From contig CAJNDS010002723.1 of the NCBI GenBank assembly GCA_905221605.1, positions 900,816 to 964,815 on the forward strand: DNA of 64,000 nucleotides. Direction: 5' to 3'. Below are positions 41,963 to 53,400 of the stretch, piece by piece (the stretch's first letter is position 1; each line of letters opens with the position of its first letter). The notes under the pieces were generated by a model that searched no databases, was not told the DNA's origin, and saw only the letters and a program-made list of their open reading frames with translations. A program made the translations under genes and the position numbers. The DNA comes from Symbiodinium natans (taxonomy: Eukaryota > Sar > Dinophyceae > Suessiales > Symbiodiniaceae).

Positions 41963-42062
41963 ACGGGGAAGCATTTTAAGTCCCAGGCGCTGAAGGAGCT
42001 CCGAAGAAGAAGGCAGCTCTTCTGCTCGGAGAACTCTCTCCTGGAGGAGAGCCCTTCGCAGA
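41963..42062 (+). CDS. Coding-like exon, unidentified gene (possible channel N-terminus)
   Basis: The exon follows CTGAG and reads TGKHFKSQALKELRRRRQLF then CSENSLLEESPSQN. It has a basic RRRR patch followed by an acidic segment. The phase is compatible with the exon ending at 41698. An M2 MITE begins about 12 nt downstream. Confidence 0.4.
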
Positions 42063-42073
42063 ACTTGATTCCT

Positions 42074-42158
42074 ACTTGGAGGTTCATGGGTACAGTACTT
42101 TCAATTACTGTTTCAAGTAGGGTAGCTATGGTTATGAGTGCCCATGAACCTTCAAGTA
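42074..42158 (+). mobile_element. M2 palindromic MITE
   Basis: CTACTTGGAGGTTCATGGGT on the left, GAGTGCCCATGAACCTTCAA then GTA on the right. A second internal CAAGTAGGGTAG suggests rearrangement. Confidence 0.75.
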
Positions 42159-42386
42159 TGTGCAAGTGCGTAAGATTTATCAAGTTGGTGCTGGCCCGCA
42201 GAAGCCCGTCAGAGAATGTACCGGACACCCTGAACACAACAATTCCGAGTCGTGAGAGAAGAACACTAAGCCCAAACGCCTGGCTACTGCAGGGCTTTCC
42301 TCGCCCAAACCCTAACCCTAAAACCTATAGCCCTTAGCCGGTTTTCGTGGCGGCTGAGGCGGGAGGTTAACCCTAAACCCTATAAA

Positions 42387-42522
42387 CCCTAAGCCCTAAA
42401 CCCTACCTAAACCCTAAACCCTAAACCCTAAACCCTAAACCCTAAACCCTAAACCCTAAACCCTAAACCCTAAACCCTAAACCCTAAACCCTAAACCCTA
42501 AACCCTAAACCCTAACCCTAAT
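42387..42522 (-). repeat. Interstitial telomere-like array (CCCTAAA)
   Basis: About 18 CCCTAAA units, placed between coding-like exons 41963 and 42545. Confidence 0.92.
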
Positions 42523-42544
42523 TGGGAGGGTTTTAGGGGTGCAG

Positions 42545-42616
42545 GAAGAAGAAGAGGAAGAGGAGGAGGGCGACTCTGTGGCTTCAGAGGAAGACGCAGA
42601 CGATGCTTCGACTTGA
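42545..42616 (+). CDS. Acidic coding-like exon, unidentified gene
   Basis: After GGTGCAG the frame reads eight Glu, then GDSVASEEDADDAST and TGA. It is either the C-terminal exon of the gene started at 40651, or it is spliced before the TGA (a GC donor is present in GATGCTTCG) and is an acidic stretch in the channel N-terminus. Confidence 0.4.
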   Translation, partial: EEEEEEEEGDSVASEEDADDAST

Positions 42617-42748
42617 AAAGAGGCTTAGGGTTTAGGGTTTAGGGTTTTATGGTTTTAGGTTTAGGGTTTAGGGTTTAGGTTTTAATGTTTAGGGTTTTAT
42701 GGTTTTAGGGATTGTGGGGCTTTAGGGGGTTGAGGGTTTTAGGATTGG

Positions 42749-42764
42749 GCCATTTTGGCTCAAG
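42749..42764 (+). other. Relict dinoflagellate spliced-leader sequence
   Basis: GCCATTTTGGCTCAAG matches, base for base, the last 16 nt of the 22-nt DinoSL that is trans-spliced to dinoflagellate mRNAs. No SL-RNA donor GT or Sm site follows it, so this is not an SL gene. It is best read as the 5' end of a reverse-transcribed mRNA. Confidence 0.8.
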
Positions 42765-43450
42765 CCATTTCTGCGAGGCCGACGAGGCAACTCTCTGACC
42801 TGTATAGCAATTCGTGTTGCATTGACGCGGGCACAGCTGATTTCATGCATTGGCTACTCCCTTCGACTTTCCAAGCGGGTGGAATGTGCAGATGGGCATC
42901 GTCACTTGAGTGCGTCCCTTTATGCTGTGCGCTCACTGCAATGATGTTCTTCAGATGAAACCTTGCAAGCATCGAGTGGCGCAGCAATCTACCTTCTGGA
43001 TGCACTTGGGCATAGGGATGATGCCACCTGACGAACACCAAAAATCACAAGATTGGAGCCGATCAGAGTCTGCGGATTCGGAGGATTCACGTTTAACTGC
43101 CACGACGGGTGCAGCCTCTGGAGCTGAGGCGCTCGAAGATGCGGCAGTGCATGTTGGGGAAGGTGCCCGAAGTGAGATCGGCGCGTGCTCGGAACCACAC
43201 GGCTTGCGCGGAGACACTTGGCGATGGCCGCCAACCGTGACGAGGAGATAGCTGGGCTGCGCTTGCTTCGTGATTCGTTGCGTCTACAACTCAGGAGTCT
43301 CGCCCACCCGGAAGAAAGGTCATGGCTGGTCCAAGTCTATCTTGTAGTATGTGATGAGTTCCGACAACGCTCATTGCGACTTTCATGCCTGGGATCTAGC
43401 CGTGAACCACAGACGCTCCCTGCCTTTCTTTCCTGATTCTAGCAAAGGTG
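42765..43450 (+). pseudogene. Probable retroposed cDNA of unknown gene behind the SL relict
   Basis: The 700 nt behind the SL relict lack telomeric repeats and introners, unlike all neighbouring sequence, and contain several partly overlapping open frames. One reads AANRDEEIAGLRLLRDSLRL near 43225-43290. No frame runs through, and I recognise no family. The composition suggests a processed copy that may be decayed. The 3' border is unclear. Confidence 0.4.
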
Positions 43451-43969
43451 CACGGCTTTTGTTTGGATCTCGCCTGCGAAAATCGCATGGCACCACAATT
43501 CGCGAGGCTTTCTTTTTAGGGGTACCCGGCAGTATTCGCAGAGGCCTGGATGCAAAAAAGGATTTAGGGTTTCAGGGTTTTAAGGTTTCAGGGCTTTAGG
43601 GTTTGAGGGTGTCATGGTTTTAGGGTTTTATCAAGGGAGTTCTACTCGGACCCGTAAGGATGTGCCGCTAAGAGGTTCCCTTAATTGGCTCCGAAGATGG
43701 CCCTTATGCTCCCTTAGAGGATCTCTAGAAATCCCCAAACCCAAGGGTGCAACCTTCGAAGTCCAAGGTAGAGTCCCATGATTCTAGGGTTTTAGGGCTT
43801 AGGGGGGTTTTGGGTGGGGACCCAAACGCAGCCCCTATGTTTGGGCCTGAGCCTCTTGCTCGCCTTGAGGGTAGGGCTTTGGGGGGGGCTTAGGGTGCAC
43901 AGGGTTAAACTGCTAAGGACCTGGGGCGTATGGGTAAAGTGGAGAAAGGGTCACGTTATGAGATTCCTA

Positions 43970-44295
43970 ACCCCTAAACCCTAAACCCTAAACCCTAAAC
44001 CCTAAACCCTAAACCCTAAACCCTAAACCCTAAACCCTAAACCCTAAACCCTAAACCCTAAACCCTAAACCCTAAACCCTAAACCCTAAACCCTAAACCC
44101 TAAACCCTAACCCATAAACCCTAAACCCTAAACCCTAAACCCTAAACCCTAAACCCTAAACCCTAAACCCTAAACCCTAAACCCTAAACCCTAAACCCTA
44201 AACCCTAAACCCTAAACCCTAAACCCTAAACCCTAAACCCTAAACCCTAACCCTAAACCCTAAACCCCAAACCCTACCCTAAACCCTAAACCCTT
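43970..44295 (-). repeat. Longest interstitial telomere-like array (CCCTAAA)
   Basis: About 45 CCCTAAA units over 325 nt with only a few variants (CCCATAAA, CCCAAA). The homogeneity suggests recent expansion. Confidence 0.94.
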
Positions 44296-44299
44296 TAGA

Positions 44300-44370
44300 A
44301 CAATGTGTCTGAGGGTTCCAGCAGCCAGCAGGAGCCCACAGTGCCGAAGTCGAAGCGCCCACGGATGAGG
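44300..44370 (+). CDS. Coding-like exon, basic Ser/Gln-rich, unidentified gene (possible channel N-terminus)
   Basis: The frame reads NVSEGSSSQQEPTVPKSKRP then RMR before TGA in GGTGATG; a GTGATG donor precedes the stop. Ser-rich and Lys/Arg-rich content is common in cytosolic tails. There is no domain match. Confidence 0.3.
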
Positions 44371-45651
44371 TGATGATTCGGGCGAGCGCGGGACGAAAAG
44401 GGCAAGCAGGGTTGAGGCCTTAAACTTTAGGGTTTAGGGTTTAGGGTTCAGGGTTTAGGGTTTAGGGTTTAGGGTTTAGGGTTTAGGGTTGACCTGGCAT
44501 GAAGCAGCTTCCAGGATCAAAAGGGGCTCAGCCCTGAACCCGAAACCCCAAGCCCTAAACCCTAGGTTGAAGAGACTGCGCCGAGTTTGAATTATATTGC
44601 TTCGAACATCCCTACCCTCTGTTGGTAGAGATACTCTGGGGTTGGGCACTTCAGGGACATTCTAGGGCTGGGCACTCTGGGGACAGTTTGGGCGAGGAGA
44701 AGAGTTGAGCTTAAAAGCTAACAACCCCACACCGAGGGTGGGGAATAAGCCCTTGGTTGAATTGAAGGCCGGGGGCCGGACCTGGTTTCTTCACACTCAC
44801 CAATTCAGGTGCAACCATCCTACACCCGACACCCTAAACGCTAAACCCTAAACCGTGGCCCAACAACGACCCTTGAGGCTTTAGGGTTATAGGTTTAACG
44901 CAACAACTTTCGTAGCTGAGACTGTGTTCAGGGTTGTGAGAAGATTTTTGAAAGCCAAGCTTAAGTCGCTATGTCAAGTGAGGGCATAAATTGCTTCTCC
45001 CGCATGAGTCATTGAAGTCTATGATCCATCCATGCTCGAAAGGCTTGGGGCATTGCGCTTGCAAAGCTCTATTTTCTGATGCGGGTAGCCCACACCCTCT
45101 TTTTTTTGGGGCTGATTTTCCTGATGTGTATCGCATGCATTTTCGTCTTCTTTTTTGTTTGGTGTAGGGCCCATGCCGTTGATCAATCCCACTTCAAGGT
45201 ACACAGTGGAGTACGCATTGTGGTGCTACGTCAAGCGGCTAAAGGTTCTGCGGGACAGCATGCTAGTGCTCCTTGGCTGCACGTCTGGTGGTTTTTGGGG
45301 GGTTGGGGTGGTTGATGACAGGTTCCTGAACTGCAACGAAAGATTCTATCTCTACATGATGGCCGCTCCTCAGATCTGACAAGAAGAACCCTGAAGTTGC
45401 TTCTGTACAGTTATATAGGCTGCCTGGGAGGAAGAGCGGGGGTGGGAGAGGGGGGGAGGGCACCCCATCAGGAGATGACTCCAGAACAGGTCTGCGCGTA
45501 GAGAGGAGCATGTTTTTTTTTGCGCTCTTTTTTGGGAGCCCTGGTGTGGTCCGCGGGTGGCCGAAGAACCCTAAACCCTAAACCCTAAACCCTAAACCCT
45601 AAACCCTAAACCCTAAACCCTAAACCCTAAACCCTAAACCCTAAACCAAAG
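44371..45651. other. Intronic/intergenic stretch before the first channel transmembrane exon
   Basis: TTTAGGG repeats at 44428-44490, fragments of the GGGCACTC repeat at 44625-44700, a T-rich open stretch near 45079-45175 that would encode hydrophobic residues (LFFLGLIFLMCIACIFVFFF) but is low complexity, and a CCCTAAA array at 45568-45647 ending at the S3 exon. S1 and S2 of the channel should lie upstream of 45652; I did not find them. Confidence 0.45.
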
Positions 45652-45700
45652 GATCGACCTGTTCATCCTCATATGTGGCTTTGCCGCTCGCCCAAGCATA
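45652..45700 (+). CDS. Channel exon: S3 segment
   Basis: Directly after a CCCTAAA array and AAAG, the frame reads IDLFILICGFAARPSI, the WNxxDxFI start of S3 in voltage-gated channels. The exon ends before a GCTCTGG donor, phase 0. Confidence 0.65.
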
Positions 45701-47351
45701 GCTCTGGAGTGCAGAAGGGGGGCTTCGGGCTAGGGGTTTGGGGTTTGGAGTTTGGGGTTTGGGGTTTAGGGGTTTAGGGTTTAGGGGGTTGCTTGCTAGA
45801 GCACCTTTTGGGCGCTGTCATGTTCAGATCATGTGTGCGTGTAGATCCGCAATTGAGGGTGTAAGGAATTATTACTAGGATGCCCAGTAGTACCCTGATT
45901 CCCTTTTTGGGGGGTTTAGGTTCCCTTATAAACCCCTTTAAGCTCAAAAGGGTACCCTTTTTCAGCCTAGGTTACTGGGCAGCCTAGATTCAGAAGCTGT
46001 GTAACTGCTACTGTGACAACTTGCCGGCAAAGCGAGAACACCAGATTCAAGCACTTCTCTCTGAATCCCCCACAACCCTAAACCTTAGGGTTTAGGGTTT
46101 GGGGTTTGGGGTTTGGGGTTTGGGGTTTGGGGTTTAGAGCAACCCAGATAGCTTCAAGAGACTCCGATGCAAGGGTTAATCGGTGCGGTTCAAGCCTTCG
46201 GAAGCCTGGTCATGCATGATTCGGCCGCTGTGGGCCTAAACCACCAGCATTGGAGAATCTTAGTGTTGGACCTGCCACCTGCTATTCTTACGTAGTAAAG
46301 CAGACCCCCAAAAAAAGTCGCACGCTTCAAGCTGGCAAGCCTGACTTTCTAAAGGGGCCCAATGAATGCAGCTCCAACATAACACACCTTATTGGGGTTC
46401 TTGCTATAAGGGATCCTGCTATTTGGGGGGGGGGGGGGTATGTTGGGGGTCCCCTATTTTCGTAAACCCCACATCCCGAAGTCCTACACCTCCGTTGCAC
46501 TACCTTACTCAGCCCTTTGTCATAGTGGGGTACCATTTTGCATTTTACGGGCACTAAAACCCAACAAGGAAGAGAAATTTGTATTTTTAATCCTATCCCA
46601 AATGATCTAGTTGACACCAAGCCTTTTTCCTTGGAAAGGCCGAGCTCATCATGTCAACAGACGGCGGCAACATTGTAGCAACCCTGCTGGGTTTAGCTCC
46701 GAGCAGGGGGCTTTGGAGTTCTTTGGGCGGACTTCCCATACCCGTTGCCTAAGGGAAGGAAGAGAAGAAGCCCTTTTTAAGCTACAGCTTAAGGTATCTT
46801 CCTTAGTTGAGTTTAGTTATAGACTGGACGTAGTTTAAGGCATCTTCCTCGATTGAGGTGCTCTGGGTTCAGGGTTCTATAGGGTCTATAGGGTTGGGAC
46901 AGTTCCAGCCCCAGCGAGCTTCGTTGAATTTATTGTAGCTACAGGGCCCACGTAAACAAAATCAAGCACCGGATTTTCTGGTACCTCACATGGGCCAGTA
47001 GTTAGGGCTCCTTAAGGGGGAACCTTATGGGGTGAGGGGGACCCTAAACCCCAAACCCTAAATGCCCTAAACCCTAAGCCTGAGCGAAATACTGCCCTCT
47101 GCCCAGTTGGAGAACTTCAGCCTGCTCCGGATCCTCCGAATTGCTCGGATCATGCGCCGCTCTGCCTGCACTTGCGGGGTGTTTTAGGGTTTTACGACCT
47201 GTTGACGCCTACCCCTTGGCTGTCGGTGGGCCCCGATGTGGAAGGTCATGGACACCTGATCGAGACGATGCACCACGCACGCGCGCACGAAGAGCATCTT
47301 GTAGCCATCAAAGGTGACCGCTAGGTCGTAAAATTTTTCCACTTCCACCAC

Positions 47352-47428
<77 letters not shown>

Positions 47429-50400
47429 GCTACCGTAGAGAAGCGCTGCAACCAATTGATACAACACACATGAATTGGTACCCAAAACGCACATGGCGAG
47501 CACAGGCAACGGCCCCACGCGTACGGACAATACTGACGAGCAGGGTTTTAGGGTTTTAGGGTTTTAGGGTTTAGGGTTATTTAGGGTTTAGGGTTTGATT
47601 GAGCCCTAAGCCTGAGCGAAATAAGGGTTTGGGGTTCAGGGTTTGGGCTGGGCCCCGCTCGCTGAGCGAGTCCGGTGGCAAACAAGGGGTTATGGTGGGA
47701 TGAGGGTTTTGGAAGCATGGGAGACGTGGGGGGGGAACCCGTGTTTTTTTTTTGTTGTGGGTGCTTTTTTGCTGTGGGTGCTTTTTTCGGGGGCCGCCCC
47801 GGTGAGTGAGTGACCTGGTGCGTGTCGCCCCCGCAACCGCAGCAAAAAAAAAAAACGCGCCCCCGCACCCCAGCAAAAAAAAACGCGCCCCCGCACCGCA
47901 GCAAAAAAAAAAACCGCCCCCCCCCCCTCCCCCCCCCCCTCCCCCCCCCCTCCCCCCCCCCCCCCTCCCCCCCCCTCCCTCCCCCCCCCCCCCCCTCCCC
48001 CCCCCCCCTCCCCCCCCCCCCCCTCCCCCCCCCCCCCCCCTCCCCCCCCCCCGATAATTAATGACCTGGCGCCCCCCCAGCAAAAAACAATGCGCCCCCC
48101 ACCGCAGCAAAAAAAAACCCCCCCCCCCCCCCCCCCTCCCCCCCCCCCCCCCTTCCTCCCCACCCCCCGGTGAGTGAGTGACCTGGCGCTTGTCGCCCCC
48201 CACACCCGCAGCAAAAAAAAAAAAACGCGCCCCCGCACCCCGCAGCAAAAAAAAAAAACGCACCCCCGCACAACGCAGCAAAACAGAAAACCCCCCCCCC
48301 CACTTTTCTCCCCACCCCCCAGGTCATTTGTTTTGCAATTTCCTCCCCAACCCCGTCCCCAACGCCCCTAAACTGTGCAAGCGTTTTCAAAGCACTGAAT
48401 CCTTCCCAAGGCCATCATGCGAGCATTGTGTTTGCAAACGGTGGAGGGAGGGCTGCACCTCGCCCGACCCCCCCCCTCTTTAAAACCGTGCCAGGTCGCT
48501 TCTCAGCATATGAATCCTGTCCAAGCCTGTCATGCCGGCATTGGGTTTGCAAATAGGGGGGGGCTGCGCCCCCCAACCCCCCCGCTTCTTAAAACCATGC
48601 CGCTTGCTTCAAAGCAAATGAATCCTTTCCGAACCCATCATGAGAGCATTCCCCCCTGCTTGAAAGGGGGGGGGGGGGGTGGGGCTGCGCTTTTTAGCCG
48701 GGCAAACTTGCTTCCATCATACGAATCCCTTCCAAACCCATGATGATGCGAGCATTGTGTTTGCAAATGGGGGGGGGGCTGCGCCCCCCCCAACCCCCCC
48801 GCTGTTTTTAGCCGGCAAGCCTGCTTCAAAGCTTACGAATCCCTTCCAAACCCATGATGCGAGCATTGTGTTTTCAAATGCGGCGGTCTGCGCAGCCACC
48901 AACCCCCTGAAGAAAGAAGGAATATATGCTTGCTTTCCTACGAAAATTCAGACCTTATGGTGGAAGTTGAATTTTCCGTTTAACAATAGAGATATAAACG
49001 TCTTCTTAGTAAAGAATCGAGAAAATAGAGCTTGTGTTATGAGACATGAACAAAAACACTTGTTGTCTACGAGTCACAAATAGAGATAATGCATGTACTC
49101 TTATGACAATATAGAGAATTAGTTTTTCATGTATTCCTCTCTCATGTCTTCCTCGTGAAATAAAGAGAAGAAGTCTGAGAATACTGACAAAATAAGAAAC
49201 TATAGAACAATAGAGGTTCTCGCTATACAATATAGAGAAATTAGATGCTTCCTATGACAACATAGAGGAAATAGAGGCTTTCATACGAAAATATAGCGAA
49301 AATACAAAGTGTTTTCATATTAAAATGTAGAGGTCTTGATATTCAAATATAGAGAATAGAGGTTTTCATGTTCAAATGTTAAGACAATGGAGGTTCGCCT
49401 ATTCAGAGACAGAGAAAATAATGGGCTTCCTATTAAAATTGGGACAAGAGGAACAAAACACTTTTAATTGCAAGTCACATATTGAGATAACACAGAGAAT
49501 AAGTTTCTCATGTATTCCTCTCTCATGTCTTCCTCATTAAATATAGAGGAAAACTATGACGATATAGACAAAAATAGAGAGAAATAGAGGTTTTAGTTAT
49601 AAAATAGAGAGAAATAGAGGTTTTCGAATTGAAGTATAGAGAAATTAGAAAAACTAGAGGTTTTCATGCTAAATGTAGAGAAAATAGAGGTTTTCATATT
49701 CAAATATAGAGAAGAAAGAGGTTTTCCTATTCAAATATAGAGGAGAAAGAGGTTTTCCTATTGAAAATTAGAGAAAATAAAGGTTTTCATAGTAAAATAT
49801 AGAGAAAACAGCAAAAACGCTCCGCACCCGCAGCAAAAAAAAAAGGCGCCCCCACGGCACCCGCAACAAAAAAAAAACGCGCCCCCGCACCCGCAGCAAA
49901 AAAAAAACGCGCCCCCCGCACCCGCAGCAAAAAAAAAACGCGCCCCCGCACCCGCAGCAAAAAAAAAACGCGCCCCCGCACCCACAGCAAAAAAGCACCC
50001 GCAACAAAAAAAAAACACTCTTACCGACGTGGGGGACTTCTGTTTTCGAACCTAAACCCAAGGCACTTTCTCGTTTGCTAGCCTGGAGCAGTTTTAGCCC
50101 ATATTCTCCCTATACAATCCGTATATATCCCGAAACCCTAAACCTGTGCTAATTGAATGGGCCCCTTGCAATGAAGCCTAAGAGAAGACTTGTGCTATAG
50201 CATTCCCAGGCATTTTTTGTTCATATTTAATCTGAAACCAAAACAGAAATAGCAACATGCACAACGCATAGAATCATTGTCGTCCTATGCGGTTTAATCG
50301 TGTTCTCCATGGGTTTGCCAGATTTGCCAGAAGCCGCACCCTTTGAAGGCCTGCTGAAACTTTTCCGACGGTTCAGCTACTTGAAGGAGCCACTTGGACA

Positions 50401-53400
50401 GACGAGCGGCCCAGGTGGAACAAGAGACCCTGAACCCTAAACCCTAAACCCCAAACCCTAAACCCTAAACCCTAATCCCCAAACCCCAAACCCCAAACCC
50501 CAAACCCCAAACCCTAAACCCTAAACCGTTATTGGGTGTTGTGGTCGGTCAAGGGCAGAAGGAACCCTAGAACCCAGACACCAAGGCCTTGCCAACAAAA
50601 AACACGCCTCTTAAGTGTTGACAGCTCAACCTCGGGATGCTCCCCCCTTGGGTTTAGGGTTTAGGGTTTAGGGTTTAGGGTTTAGGGTTTAGGGTTTAGG
50701 GTTTAGGGTTTAGGGTTTATGGTAGCTGAGTGATCACACTTTACACGTTTTGGGAGACTAGAATCCCCTATAGAACTGAAAGTGTACACTTTTGGGGGGC
50801 TTATGAACTCAGCAACTAAGTATACTAACAGTCCTGAAGCTGAGCTGCACTTTCGATTTTTTGGGTAAACCCTAAACCCTAAACCCTAAACCCTAAACCC
50901 TAAACCCTAAACCCTAAACCCTAAACCCTAAACCCTAAACCCTAAACCCTAAACCCTAAACCCTAAACCCTAAACCCTAAACCCTTAACCCTTAACCCTT
51001 AACCCTTAACCCTTAACCCTTAACCCTTAACCCTTAACCCTAAACCCTAAACCCTAAACCCGCCCGCCACCCCTCTCACCTCTGTTGGGGTAGGCGGGCG
51101 CAGTCGAGCGCTCAGCGAGACCGCGGCAGGCTCTGCTAGGCTGCAGAGCCTGCCAGGCACACCCCTGAGGAGTCGCCTGGCTGGAGTCGCCTAGCTCGTC
51201 TCAGCTATATATTATTACCCTAAACCCCAGGGGGGGGGCTCCTTCCCCTTTAAAACAGGTTCGTGGACGCCCCTGTCTGAAAGCCCTGGAAGCCCCTGGA
51301 CTGGAGGCCCCTGGAGGCCCCTTGAAGCTGCTGGAAAGGCCTGAAGCCCCTTCTCACCTCTGCAGTAGCCCTGGAGGCACCTGGAAGCCCTGGAATGGTC
51401 CCTGCCGTGGCCCCTTGGAGGCCCCGGAGCCCCTTGGAGGCCCCTGGAGGCCCCTGAAGGCCCCTGAAGCTCCTCCCGGACAGAAACTAAAAGGCTCCTC
51501 CCGGACAGTTTCTGCGCCTTTTTGAGCTCTTTCCGGACAGTTTCTGAGCCTTTCTTGGGCTCATCCCCGGACAGTTTCAGAGCCTTGTTGGGCTCCTCCC
51601 GGACAGTTTCTGAGACAGTTTCTGAACCTTTTAGTTTCCGGGCTCCTTCCGGACAGTTTCTGTGGACAGTTTCTGAGCCTTGTTGGGGTCCTCCCGGACA
51701 GTTTCTGGGCACTCTTCCCAGTAAGCAGGGGGGCCTTAAACCCTTCCAGGACTCTTCACGCCCTGGAATTTTCTGTGAGAGGGCCCTTCGGCCCAGACCG
51801 TCCCCTGCGCAAAACCTGAGGGGGGGGCTCCTTTGCCGTCAAGGGACATGCTTGGCACCCCCTCAAAGTCGCATATGTCCCAGGCTCGACATGCTGCCGT
51901 CTGGCCCCAGATGACCTCCGATTTCCTAATGTCCCAATCAGCCACTGTCCCCAAGTGACCCCCCAAGAAATCGCCAACAGCTCGCCTCAAGTTCGGCAAG
52001 AGTTCACGACTCGCAAATGTCCCAAGCATTCGCAGTGTTCTATCTTAGTGTGCTCTGAACATGTTCGATATGTGAAATTTGACTGGCTGGCTTGGCTTCG
52101 GCTGGCTCCGGTTTGGTTTCGTGATGAGTATTGTTTGGGTGGCCTCGGGGTGGGCATGTCTTCACACTTTTGCGTTCAGCTGACCAATGCTACACCCTAA
52201 ACCCTAAACCCTAAACCCTAAACCCTAAACCCTAAACCCTAAACCCTAAACCCTAAACCCTAAACCCTAAACCCTAAACCCTAAACCCTCAGCAACTGAG
52301 GCTCCGCAAGTTGCTGTCCATGGCCACATCCTGCATGCGGACGCTGTGCTGGTCCTTCCTCTTCTGCTTCATGGTCATGAGCCTTGGTAGGGCATATTTT
52401 TTGGGGCTTGTATGGATTTAGGACTAGGGTTTAGGGTTTAGGGTTTAGGGTTTAGGGTTTAGGGTTTAGGGTTTAGGGTTTAGGGTTTAGGGTTTAGGGT
52501 TTAGGGTTTAGGGTTTGGGGCTTCATTGTCATGAGCCTTGGTAGGGTATTCTTAGGGGTTTGTATGGATTCAGGGTTTAGGGTTTAGGGCTTCATGGTCA
52601 TGAGCCTTGGCAGGGTACATACTGGCTGGTGCTTAGTGGGGAATGAGAGAATTCGGGCTCATAGAATCCAGGGTATATATAGGGCCCCCCATTCCCTCAT
52701 TCCCTACTAAGAACCAGGGGGTTGAAGGGGTTTGTATGGATTTAGGGTTTAGGGTTTAGGGTTTAGGGGTTCAGGGTATTTAAATGTAGGGAATTTAGAT
52801 TTAGGGTTTGTATGGATTTAGGGCGCCCAGGGTTACGACACCCCAATAAGTGACTTATGAAACAGGACCGCCGGTTACTTCGATCCAATGAGTCCTAAAC
52901 CCTGAGCGCTAAACCTTAAACTCTAAACCCTAAACCCTAAACCCTAAACCCTAAACTCTAAACCCTAAACCCCAAAACCCTAAACCCTAAGCCCTAAGCC
53001 CTAAGCCCTAAGGGTTTGAGTTTAGGGTTTTGGGGCTTCGGGCACTCGACGTAGGCGCACCCGGCAGGTGCGAGGGGGTTTTTGGGGGTTATGGTTTAGG
53101 ATTGGGAAGTTCCCCTTCATACTAGCAGTCCTTAATGGGAATTATAGTACCCCCCCCCCCCCATTTACAACCCCTCTTAAGGACTGTTACAGTTCACGAC
53201 AGGGAATATATAGGAGTCGGAATAATTGCTAAGATGCTTCCTGCTTAAATTACACTAGAGTAACACCCCAAAACCGTATTCTAGTAATTCAGGCCCCTAT
53301 AATAGCTGTGTCGCCACTCTTCCTCGAAAGACTTGACAGCAATTCAGCTTGCTGAGTCGTAGCAGTGAACTCGGGAATTAAGTGCTTTCGATTATCCCTT

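Noticed and set aside
42755-43251. Open frames behind the spliced-leader relict taken as an intact gene
   Set aside because: No single frame spans the region and the frames overlap. It is better described as a retroposed, possibly decayed copy.
45079-45175. Hydrophobic stretch that could be channel S1
   Set aside because: T-rich low-complexity DNA without S1 consensus residues or clear splice sites. It is left as noncoding.
47577-48390. Gly- and Pro-rich frames up to 234 codons
   Set aside because: Translations of the poly-C/poly-G field, not proteins.
51215-51914. Repetitive frames with SETVRKELKK or PFQDSS-like periodicity
   Set aside because: By-products of the CCGGACAGTTTCTG minisatellite on both strands.
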